Source: CAZSAK01 sp964605155 (GTDB lineage Bacteria > Pseudomonadota > Gammaproteobacteria > SZUA-140). From it: a stretch of 64,000 nt of DNA. Both the position numbers and the translations under genes were made by a program. The notes beneath the pieces were generated by a model. The model did no database searches and was not told the DNA's origin. It saw nothing but the letters and a program-made list of their open reading frames with translations. Each line of letters opens with the position of its first letter. The stretch's first letter is position 1. Of the stretch, positions 35,974 to 43,493 are shown one piece after another. The stretch spans positions 124,001-188,000 of the forward strand of contig CAZSAK010000002.1 of the NCBI GenBank assembly GCA_964605155.1, in the 5' to 3' direction.

Positions 35974-36333
35974 TCACACCGGTGATTTTTTGCTATCCAT
36001 GCCCTTGCCGATGATGTATGCATCGACAATGCCGAAGACCCAGCAGGCCATGATCAATATTGCTGCAATACTATATGACAGACTATCGGAGTTTGCCGTC
36101 GCCTGATCGGTCATACTTGATGCTATGGCATTAATGTCGATATTTCCGCTGTGCGCTTGCAGCTGGTCAAGAATCGCGTATGCCTCATCCACTACATGCT
36201 TGATGATATAGAACAATGCAATAAAGACTGTCATCATCAATGCAAACCCACGCCTGTAACGCTTTAACGCGAGTTGACCGGCGCCGGGACAAACCAGGCC
36301 TGACAGTAATGCGCCCTTTATAGAACGTTGCAT
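35974..36333 (-). CDS. Small membrane protein, hypothetical
   Basis: A 119-residue protein with two hydrophobic helices (about residues 30-50 and 86-107) separated by a polar loop. The N-terminal LSGLVCPGAGQLALKRYRRG resembles the PGxGQ-RRG element of small TM2-like proteins, but I cannot place it in a named family. It ends 10 bp from the EEP gene on the opposite strand. Confidence 0.75.
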   Translation of the reverse strand: MQRSIKGALLSGLVCPGAGQLALKRYRRGFALMMTVFIALFYIIKHVVDEAYAILDQLQAHSGNIDINAIASSMTDQATANSDSLSYSIAAILIMACWVFGIVDAYIIGKGMDSKKSPV

Positions 36334-36492
36334 GTGTAGTCACTATACAAAAATATCTAACATAACAAGTCTGACCTTCGGCATTACAATCAACTGAGAC
36401 GAAGGGATCCTTTAACTAGACAACGACTATCACCTGAAGTGCGGTAATATATTATCGATCATGTTGCATGGAGGTGTTGATGAGTTTTTTGC

Positions 36493-37101
36493 TTAATTGA
36501 GCCTGTTGCTTGTCGAGAACAGGCGAACCAGCTGTGAAGCAGAACGTATCTGTAGTTTTTTCATGATCTTGGCCCTGTGATTCTCGACTGTCCTGATGCT
36601 GATACCTAACGAATATGCTATCTCTTTATTCCTCTTTCCCTCATATACAAGAAACGCAATTTCATGTTCACGTTTAGTCAGTTTCGACATAAATCCGGTA
36701 TTAATGCCATCCGCTGATTTATGTGCATCATCCGACAACACCCTGCTCACAGTATCAAGCAGAATTTGCTCGTCGAATGGCTTTTCTATGAAATCACTTG
36801 CGCCGGCCTTGATAGTCTGAACAGCCAGAGGTACGTCACCATGTCCTGTGAGGATTATGGTGGGGATGTCAATACCTTTTTCTTTCATTATTCTTTGCAG
36901 TTCAACTCCACTGATCCTCGGCATGTGCAGGTCAAGCAGCAGGCAGTTGCGAGCACGTGGTTCATAGACATCCAGGAACTCATCGGCCGACGCGCAAAGT
37001 CTCACGCTGAGGCCGGATTCCTGCAGCAAAATGCCCAGCGCCGACCGGAGTCCATCATCGTCATCTACTACATATACAAGTTCAGATGGGTCCGTGGCCA
37101 T
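36493..37101 (-). CDS. FixJ-like response regulator (REC-LuxR/GerE)
   Basis: A 202-residue transcriptional regulator. From the ATG at 37101, preceded by GAGGTG, the receiver domain has its acidic triad in VVDDDDGL, phospho-acceptor Asp57 in LLLDLHMPR, Thr in ILTGHGD and Lys in EKPFDEQ. A LuxR/GerE helix-turn-helix follows (LTKREHEIAFLVYEGKRNKEIA, SIRTVENHRAKIMKKL). An ATG at 37122 would overlap the kinase gene by 11 bp. It is the partner of the kinase encoded upstream. Confidence 0.93.
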   Translation of the reverse strand: MATDPSELVYVVDDDDGLRSALGILLQESGLSVRLCASADEFLDVYEPRARNCLLLDLHMPRISGVELQRIMKEKGIDIPTIILTGHGDVPLAVQTIKAGASDFIEKPFDEQILLDTVSRVLSDDAHKSADGINTGFMSKLTKREHEIAFLVYEGKRNKEIAYSLGISIRTVENHRAKIMKKLQIRSASQLVRLFSTSNRLN

Positions 37102-37111
37102 TGGTAACACC

Positions 37112-38635
37112 TCAATGAGCATAAGGTAACGTAAATGTCAAAGTGGTCCCCTTCCCAAGGGTCGACTCCGCATGGATCTCACCATCATGTCTTTCAATCA
37201 ATGACCTGCAGATAGACAAACCTATACCTATCCCTTTTTCGCCTTTGGTTGTGAAGAAAGAATTGAATATAAGATCCAGTGTGTCATTATCCATGCCGCA
37301 GCCCGTATCGGTAATTGTTACCCTCGCCTGTTTTCGATCTTCATGACGAGATGTAATGATTATCTTTCTCTTGCCGGTATTGGCCTTTCTTATTGCATCA
37401 ATACTGTTGAGAAGCAAATTGATCAATACCTGTTGTATCTGGATTCCGTCCACAAAGACCTCGGGCAGATTCTCTTCCAGGTCAAGTTCAACAATTACTG
37501 AGGCATCCTTTGTCTCGGTGCCGACAAATGAGACAGTTTCTGTTATCAACGTGTTCAAATTGATCTGCTCCCTTTTTGGATTCTTTTTGGCAACCAGTCT
37601 ACGCAGATGGCGAATTATTTCGCCGGCACGTATAGCCTCCGCGCCAATATTCTCAAGAGCCTCATACAATTTATCGTGATCGGTAATCTCCGCTTCCAAT
37701 TGCAGCAACCCGATGCGTGACAGGAGCTTGATGGTGGTAAGCGGTTGATTCAATTCATGAGCAAGACCAGTGGCCAGCTCACTGATAGAACTCATCCGGG
37801 CTAGATGTGCCAGTTCAGTTTGGTGATGTTGAGCCTCCTCTTCTGCCTCTTTCTGAGTGGTGCGGTCATTAACCAATAAAAACAATTCATCAATTTGATT
37901 GTCCTCGTTCACATTAGGCAACATCGTCGCACTGATGTATCGCGCGGATCCGTCGCTGTAAATAATATATCCTTCGTAATTTTCAGTGCTCCCTGTAGTA
38001 ATCACCGCATCAAATTTTTCCTTGATCCTGTGAAAACCGGCAGTACCGATTAGGTCACCAATGGTCATACCGACAATTTTTTCGACCGGCATCCCGAACC
38101 ATACCTCATAGGTATGGTTGCAAAAACGATAGCGATAATCTTTTCCTACCACAGCAATGAGCGCCGGCATGCTGTCTGTAATCTTGCGTAACCTATTTTT
38201 ACGTTCTCGCTGGATGATTTCGGCTTCTACCTGAGACGTGATATCTTCATGTATGATTATTATTTCGGAGACGACGCCCTGATCCATAACCGGATAAACG
38301 ATTGCGCGTAGCCAGCGCATGTCTTGCGTGCCTGTGACTTCCGAACCCACGTTGTATTTGAAAGCCGGGATAGCAGCCGTCTCACCTGCAAAGCCCTTTT
38401 CAAATTGGTGTATCAATCCGCTTGCACATAATTGCCTGTCATGCAATATATTGTATCCCTTGAACATTTCCGTTGATGCGCCGAATAATTGTTCACACGC
38501 CTTGTTGGCATGAAGTATCCAGCCTGTGGGGGAGGAGATTTGTATGCTTAGCGGGGACTGTTCAAATATGCCGCGAAATACTGTATCGGAATACCCGAGG
38601 AGCTTTTCTGAGTTCTCGATGTATGTGTTCGGCAT
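37112..38635 (-). CDS. FixL-like PAS sensor histidine kinase
   Basis: About 507 residues with no transmembrane segment. Two PAS domains (about residues 20-135 and 145-260) precede a HisKA domain with the phospho-acceptor in ATGLAHELNQPLTTI and a HATPase domain (N box INLLLNSIDAI, G1 ITDTGCGMD, G2 GIGIGLSICRSL). This is the FixL/TodS-type AxHELNQPL family, which pairs with FixJ-type regulators as here. Whether a PAS domain binds haem, flavin or a small ligand cannot be told. ATG at 38635; a TTG at 38644 also exists. Confidence 0.92.
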   Translation of the reverse strand: MPNTYIENSEKLLGYSDTVFRGIFEQSPLSIQISSPTGWILHANKACEQLFGASTEMFKGYNILHDRQLCASGLIHQFEKGFAGETAAIPAFKYNVGSEVTGTQDMRWLRAIVYPVMDQGVVSEIIIIHEDITSQVEAEIIQRERKNRLRKITDSMPALIAVVGKDYRYRFCNHTYEVWFGMPVEKIVGMTIGDLIGTAGFHRIKEKFDAVITTGSTENYEGYIIYSDGSARYISATMLPNVNEDNQIDELFLLVNDRTTQKEAEEEAQHHQTELAHLARMSSISELATGLAHELNQPLTTIKLLSRIGLLQLEAEITDHDKLYEALENIGAEAIRAGEIIRHLRRLVAKKNPKREQINLNTLITETVSFVGTETKDASVIVELDLEENLPEVFVDGIQIQQVLINLLLNSIDAIRKANTGKRKIIITSRHEDRKQARVTITDTGCGMDNDTLDLIFNSFFTTKGEKGIGIGLSICRSLIERHDGEIHAESTLGKGTTLTFTLPYAH

Positions 38636-38806
38636 AGCCGGCAAATTTCTCGAAAGAACCGTTCAGCTGCTTGAAAAGATGATAATTCCTTATCTACCTA
38701 TAGATCATACTACATTCAAACACGGTCACGATTTATTATCAATTAGCAACTATATTAAGTACTTCTACGCATATTTACAGCGGTCCCGATATGCTAGATT
38801 ACAGTC

Positions 38807-38927
38807 ACTCTCGTAATGGCCAGGGTTCTCGTTGCCTTGGGAGGGGCGTCGATACATCAAATGCTGGCATTACGATTTTCGATCGGGAGACTGCTACGAT
38901 CACCCCCCATAAAAGGGGGGTTTTTTT
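38807..38927 (+). ncRNA. Candidate structured small RNA with GGGA-bearing loops
   Basis: About 120 nt ending in a strong terminator with no upstream gene on that strand. Arms 38811-38823 and 38864-38875 pair over 12 bp with one bulged G. Inside, 38829-38837 can pair with 38844-38852 (with one mismatch and two G-T pairs), exposing a TGGGAG loop. A GATCG/CGATC pair (38879 onward) exposes a second GGGAG. The start is a guess from a weak TTTACA-N15-TAGATT at 38774-38800. Function unknown; CsrA/RsmA binding is one hypothesis. Confidence 0.45.
38902..38927 (+). terminator. Orphan intrinsic terminator
   Basis: ACCCCCC at 38902-38908, loop ATAAAA, GGGGGGT, with the T-run at 38921-38927. There is no T-run on the reverse strand, so it serves plus-strand transcription only. 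Confidence 0.9.
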
Positions 38928-39047
38928 CAGCTTTAGCAAGCTGTTGGATAATAATTTAAAAATATGCAAATATATTACTGATTGTTCAGTGATTCTGTAA
39001 CATGCATCCCTGATATAGTCCAGCCTCTCATTCTGCATCATACACCC

Positions 39048-39082
39048 AAATAAAAAGACCCACGAATGTGGGTCTTTTTATT

Positions 39083-39083
<1 letters not shown>
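39048..39083 (-). terminator. Terminator downstream of tRNA-Arg
   Basis: AAAAAGACCCAC pairs with GTGGGTCTTTTT around a GAAT loop. A-runs and T-runs flank both sides, so it can work in both directions. It directly follows the tRNA 3' end on the minus strand. Confidence 0.88.
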
Positions 39084-39159
<76 letters not shown>

Positions 39160-39273
39160 ATTGTCAACTTTTCATTCCAACGACTCGTGCCGTCCTGTTC
39201 TGCGTCGGCCTCCACCGGCCAAGCTGCATTTCTCGCGGTGATGATACCTTCTGTTCTTTATAATGTTTGCTGA

Positions 39274-39693
39274 TCAGTATATAAAGGGAACCAATAATTT
39301 GGTCCTTTGCTGATAATTCCTGTACTCAGGATAATGCTCACATAACAATCGTTCCTCATGCCTGAGTTTCAACCATAGATCCACCAAAAGAATCCCGAAT
39401 ACCAGACCGTTGATCCATCCCGTGTTGGTCACCAGCAATACCGCACAAAATAATATCACAGAAGCATACATTGGATGGCGGATATAACGATAAATGCCCG
39501 ACGTAACCAAGCGGTGATTGTTTTTCAGGGCAGGCACGATGTTGATATTCCCCGGGCGCATGGAAATTACCGCCCATATGCCGATCATGACAGCGATAGT
39601 AACAACGGTCAGATGTGCTGTATTAAATTGCCGGACATCGCTGCTTACAAGCAACCAGATAATACAACTCAACTGGATGATTACATAAATCAC
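39274..39693 (-). CDS. Isoprenylcysteine carboxyl methyltransferase-like (ICMT/PEMT) membrane protein
   Basis: A 139-residue membrane protein, translated from GTG. The SAM-binding signature is present: HRLVTSGIYRYIRHPMYASVIL and later LRHEERLLCEHYPEYRNYQQRT, followed by a hydrophobic end. Four to five helices are predicted. Bacterial members methylate small lipophilic or protein substrates; the acceptor is unknown. It lies between the tRNA and terC, transcribed away from terC. Confidence 0.86.
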   Translation of the reverse strand: MIYVIIQLSCIIWLLVSSDVRQFNTAHLTVVTIAVMIGIWAVISMRPGNINIVPALKNNHRLVTSGIYRYIRHPMYASVILFCAVLLVTNTGWINGLVFGILLVDLWLKLRHEERLLCEHYPEYRNYQQRTKLLVPFIY

Positions 39694-39823
39694 GGATGAA
39701 GGAATACTGTTCGCATCGACTGAGGGTATAAGCCATATAATGCAGTAATTTACAAACTATTGCTTGCTGTAGTTGTCTTATGTGGATGAAAATTTATCCT
39801 TTCCCCTGATATAGGTCAATTTC

Positions 39824-41089
39824 ATGTCAATCTGGCTCTGGGTCGGCTTCATCGCATTTATCGTCCTTGTCCTCATCCTCGATCTCGGAGTCCTGAATCG
39901 CAAAACCCGTGTAATCAGCCTGTATGAGGCGCTGGCATGGACTGTATTATGGGTATCACTCGCATTGTCGTTCAATGTCGCCGTGTATTTCATATACGAA
40001 TACCATTGGCTGGGGATGGGGCTTATGGAAGGAAATGCACTGGATGGCAACCAGGCGGCATTGCAGTTCTTCACCGGTTACCTGATCGAAAAATCACTCA
40101 GCATCGACAATATCTTCGTCATAGCCATGATATTCACCTATTTTCATGTGCCGTTGCAATATCAACACAGGGTGCTGTTCTGGGGGATATTCGGTGCCGT
40201 CGTTATGCGCGGCATAATGATCGTCTCTGGCCTGGCCCTGATCAACACTTTTGCCTGGATAACCTATATCTTCGGTACCTTCCTGATCTTCACGGCCGTC
40301 AAAATGCTGATACAAAGCCACGATAATCTGCAACCGGACAGGAATCCGTTAATCAAACAGATCAAACGCCTCTATCCGGTAAGCGATCACTATGATGGTG
40401 AAAGATTTTTTACGCGAATAGACGGCCAACGCGCCGCTACCCCCCTGCTGCTGGCAATGCTGATGATCGAGACCGCGGATATAATCTTTGCAGTTGATTC
40501 GATTCCCGCCATCATCGCCATCACACGTGATCCGTTCCTGGTATTCACGTCGAACATCTTCGCCATATTGGGCCTGCGGTCACTCTATTTCTCCCTGGCA
40601 AGTGTGATGGACAAGCTGCGTTATCTGAAAACCAGCCTGGTGTGCCTGCTTGGATTTGTGGGTATCAAGATGTTGTTGGCCCATCACTATATGATCCCCA
40701 CGACTGTTTCACTCGCCGTCATCATAGGGATTCTGGGCATCGGCGTGCTGGCTTCGATCATCGGTGGCGCTCGGGACACAGAGGCGTTTTCCTCACCGCT
40801 GGCGGATGAGGTTGAACGACTGGTCAAGCTTTCCATAAAGGGGGCGAGACAGATCGTGATCCTGGTCACCGGCACCACGGTCCTGCTGGTCGGTATCGCC
40901 ATGCTGGTCCTGCCCGGGCCTGCAGTGGTCGTGATACCCATCGGTCTGGCGATTCTGGCCACCGAATTTGTATGGGCACGGCGGTTATTAAAACGTTTTA
41001 AGGATCAGGCCAGCGATATCACCAGTAACGCCAAGCAACTGCTCTGGGGAAAGAAGCAACAGCAAGACAACAAGGACATTCCGGATTAA
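39824..41089 (+). CDS. TerC-family integral membrane protein with C-terminal PGPGW-like domain
   Basis: A 421-residue protein. Residues 1-310 are a TerC/Alx membrane domain (TGYLIEKSLSIDNIFVIAMIF, ADIIFAVDSIPAIIAIT, with the conserved acidic residues in the helices). Residues about 330-400 add a second two-helix unit, VLLVGIAMLVLPGPAVVVIPIGLAILATEF, resembling PGPGW proteins. TerC/Alx proteins handle manganese export and metal loading at the membrane. The gene end overlaps the convergent sucrose synthase stop by 4 bp. Confidence 0.9.
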   Translation: MSIWLWVGFIAFIVLVLILDLGVLNRKTRVISLYEALAWTVLWVSLALSFNVAVYFIYEYHWLGMGLMEGNALDGNQAALQFFTGYLIEKSLSIDNIFVIAMIFTYFHVPLQYQHRVLFWGIFGAVVMRGIMIVSGLALINTFAWITYIFGTFLIFTAVKMLIQSHDNLQPDRNPLIKQIKRLYPVSDHYDGERFFTRIDGQRAATPLLLAMLMIETADIIFAVDSIPAIIAITRDPFLVFTSNIFAILGLRSLYFSLASVMDKLRYLKTSLVCLLGFVGIKMLLAHHYMIPTTVSLAVIIGILGIGVLASIIGGARDTEAFSSPLADEVERLVKLSIKGARQIVILVTGTTVLLVGIAMLVLPGPAVVVIPIGLAILATEFVWARRLLKRFKDQASDITSNAKQLLWGKKQQQDNKDIPD

Positions 41090-43476
41090 TAGGGAACCTT
41101 TGCCGCAAGTTGCCGGTATTGCAGTCCGTAGAACATCTCCAGATATCGCCGGGTTTCACCTCGTTCCAGGTTGGTAACATAATTCCAGAAGCCATATATA
41201 CGTGATAGTGTCATCATCCGCTCCGCGTACAGATCCCAGGTATAGCGGGAACGAATCCGTTCAAGCGCCGCATCGGAAATGGTTTGCCAGTAACCGGGTT
41301 CTAACTGTGCACGCTTGAAAAATTCCACTATCGACTGTGAAGAGACCTCACCGTGATTGGGATCAATATGAAATCCTGATACACCATTCTCGATGATTTC
41401 AAGTGGGCCTCCGTAACGCGTAGCGAAGGTCGGCAGACCCGAACTCATGGCCTCGACGACGGTCAGACCGAAGGCCTCGAAAAGTGCGGGTTGCACAAAT
41501 ACACCCTGACGATCGGCAACATAACGGTATATTTCGCCCGCCATGTTCTTGTCAAGTTGCACACCCAGCCAGCGTATCTGATTATCAAGCTTGTAGTGTT
41601 CAATGAGCTCGTGCATGCGATGGATCTGTGCAGTTTCCTCCCGGTCCTGGGATTGTGAAGCGTCGACATGACCTGCGATAACCAGCAAATTGGCTTGTTC
41701 ACGTAATTCCTGATTTTGCCCAAACCATTCCACCAGACCAGTTATGTTCTTGATACGGTCCAGGCGCGCCATGGAGAATATTAACGATTTGTCATGCTGC
41801 TCCAGACAGCCGCGTGCGTCCGGACGTGGGTCATTGCCGTAGATCATCGACTCGATCTCGCTGTGCAGCCCGGACAAACGCCGTGATTGCTCCTTATAGG
41901 GAAAATAGACCTCGGCATCGGCCCCGGGCGATACGATGTTGAATTTGGGATCGAACATCTCGACACCATTCACTACCCGGTACAATCCCGGTAATGTAAA
42001 GGCGTTGTAACTCTCATACTGGCCAACGCTGTCGCTGCGTCCCGCGATTTCCAGGTAACTGCTGGTAATGATAAAATCGGCCGCATTCATAGAGATCAAA
42101 TCTGCCGTAAACTGGCAGGCAAAGTGATATTGTTCATCATTATCCTGCCAATATAGATCCGACATCAGATATTTGGTCTTCTCCAGGGCGTGTGCAATAT
42201 TACACTGCGTGACCTCCAGATCACGTGCCAACAGGGTTGCGACCAGATTGCCATCGGAATAATTGCCGATGATCAGATCAGGACGACCTGACAGTTCCGC
42301 CAGCATCTCCCTCTCGACATCCTTGGTAAAGCGTTCCAGGTAGGGCCATACCTTGAAACGCGAAATCCAGTGAGGAATGACCTCGCCGTCCAGGCTGCGA
42401 AAAGGTACACGCAGGATACGCGCATTTTCCGTACCGATGATCGGTTCAATACGCTGGTTGCAGGTTGTATTACCAGCCTCCGGAATCAGTCGCGTGACCA
42501 CCAGTATCTGTGGCTCGATATCCAGACCCTGCTCCGTCACACGACGTCGCATTTCCTTCTCAAGCGCACGTACCTGGTCGAGTATATAGACAACCTGACC
42601 ACCGGTATCGGGCATGCCCAGCACGTTGGCCTGACCGAAATACCCATGGGGCGTGATGATTGCAAGGTTGAAGATCATCGGGATACGGCCGAGAAACCGC
42701 TCCAGGGCACCAGGATCGGGTGCCTCGAGGATATCGGTGAGCAGTGAAAACGTGTCCCGCATGCGTGCCACTGTTCTGCCCCATCCCGGCTCGAAGCCGA
42801 GGCTCTGCAAGGTATGGCATACATCATCCCATACTGCATCAACACTCTGCTCCGCAAGATAGTCATCCACATGTCGCAGGCTGTGACGCAGCTCCGCCAC
42901 ATTACTGATGCGGTCATTCACCATGAGTTGCACGCCCTGGCATTGATGAACGCGTAAAAATTCCAGCAGTCTTTGGTCACCCTTGCCCAGCTCCTGGAAC
43001 AATTGGCTCGACAAACGGCGATTGAGAAATTCAACGCCGCGGCCGATGGAGCGGGATTCCTTCAGCTTGGGAAATTCCCTGCTGAAAGGCCCGATGTCGA
43101 ACTCAAGTGTCCAGCCGTTATCCTGGGAAGACCCTGTTACCAGCCGTTCCTTGAAAGCGAGAAATTCTGATACGGTTACCGGTTCCAGCTGGATGGATTC
43201 AATATGGATACGCAGATATTTCCAGCGCGCAACATAAGACCGCACCGCCAGATAGATCCACGGAGACTCAACGGCAGCCTCTTGTGCCGAAGCCACCATC
43301 CTGAACAGCGGGGATTCCGCCAGATTCATATCGGGATGCTCTTCACAGAAGGCCTGCAGCTCATCCCACAACTCGGATTTCAACAGGAAGGACTTACCCA
43401 GTGCGAGATAACGTCGCAGCAGCATATAACAGGCTTCACGGTTATCTTGTATATACTCTTCGAGCGGTGCCGTCAC
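41086..43476 (-). CDS. Sucrose synthase
   Basis: Reversible GT-B glycosyltransferase: sucrose + NDP = NDP-glucose + fructose. It has 796 residues, the full bacterial/plant length, translated from GTG. The N-terminal regulatory domain spans about 1-260; the GT-B core includes PHGYFGQANVLGMPDTGGQVVYILDQ, RLDRIKNITGLVEWF and the E-x7-E site EAFGLTVVEAMSSGLP. It is the last gene of the sucrose operon, 18 bp after sucrose-phosphate synthase. It probably cleaves sucrose to feed ADP-glucose or UDP-glucose to glycogen or polysaccharide. Confidence 0.95.
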   Translation of the reverse strand: MTAPLEEYIQDNREACYMLLRRYLALGKSFLLKSELWDELQAFCEEHPDMNLAESPLFRMVASAQEAAVESPWIYLAVRSYVARWKYLRIHIESIQLEPVTVSEFLAFKERLVTGSSQDNGWTLEFDIGPFSREFPKLKESRSIGRGVEFLNRRLSSQLFQELGKGDQRLLEFLRVHQCQGVQLMVNDRISNVAELRHSLRHVDDYLAEQSVDAVWDDVCHTLQSLGFEPGWGRTVARMRDTFSLLTDILEAPDPGALERFLGRIPMIFNLAIITPHGYFGQANVLGMPDTGGQVVYILDQVRALEKEMRRRVTEQGLDIEPQILVVTRLIPEAGNTTCNQRIEPIIGTENARILRVPFRSLDGEVIPHWISRFKVWPYLERFTKDVEREMLAELSGRPDLIIGNYSDGNLVATLLARDLEVTQCNIAHALEKTKYLMSDLYWQDNDEQYHFACQFTADLISMNAADFIITSSYLEIAGRSDSVGQYESYNAFTLPGLYRVVNGVEMFDPKFNIVSPGADAEVYFPYKEQSRRLSGLHSEIESMIYGNDPRPDARGCLEQHDKSLIFSMARLDRIKNITGLVEWFGQNQELREQANLLVIAGHVDASQSQDREETAQIHRMHELIEHYKLDNQIRWLGVQLDKNMAGEIYRYVADRQGVFVQPALFEAFGLTVVEAMSSGLPTFATRYGGPLEIIENGVSGFHIDPNHGEVSSQSIVEFFKRAQLEPGYWQTISDAALERIRSRYTWDLYAERMMTLSRIYGFWNYVTNLERGETRRYLEMFYGLQYRQLAAKVPY

Positions 43477-43493
43477 GTTTCACCCAGCTGTGA

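Larger units (their letters stand above)
38636..39082. other. 447-bp non-coding gap with an orphan terminator
   Basis: Between the kinase gene and the tRNA, both minus. No plausible gene. The first 160 bp are AT-rich and probably contain the kinase promoter. From about 38807 to 38927 the plus strand carries a long stem, two smaller hairpins and a strong intrinsic terminator. A further 6-bp hairpin (38928-38943) follows. The right end is the tRNA terminator. Confidence 0.75.

Noticed and set aside
36480..36500. Six-codon mini-ORF with a good GGAGGTG ribosome-binding site
   Set aside because: It runs into the 3' end of the response-regulator gene on the other strand and precedes no plus-strand gene it could attenuate.
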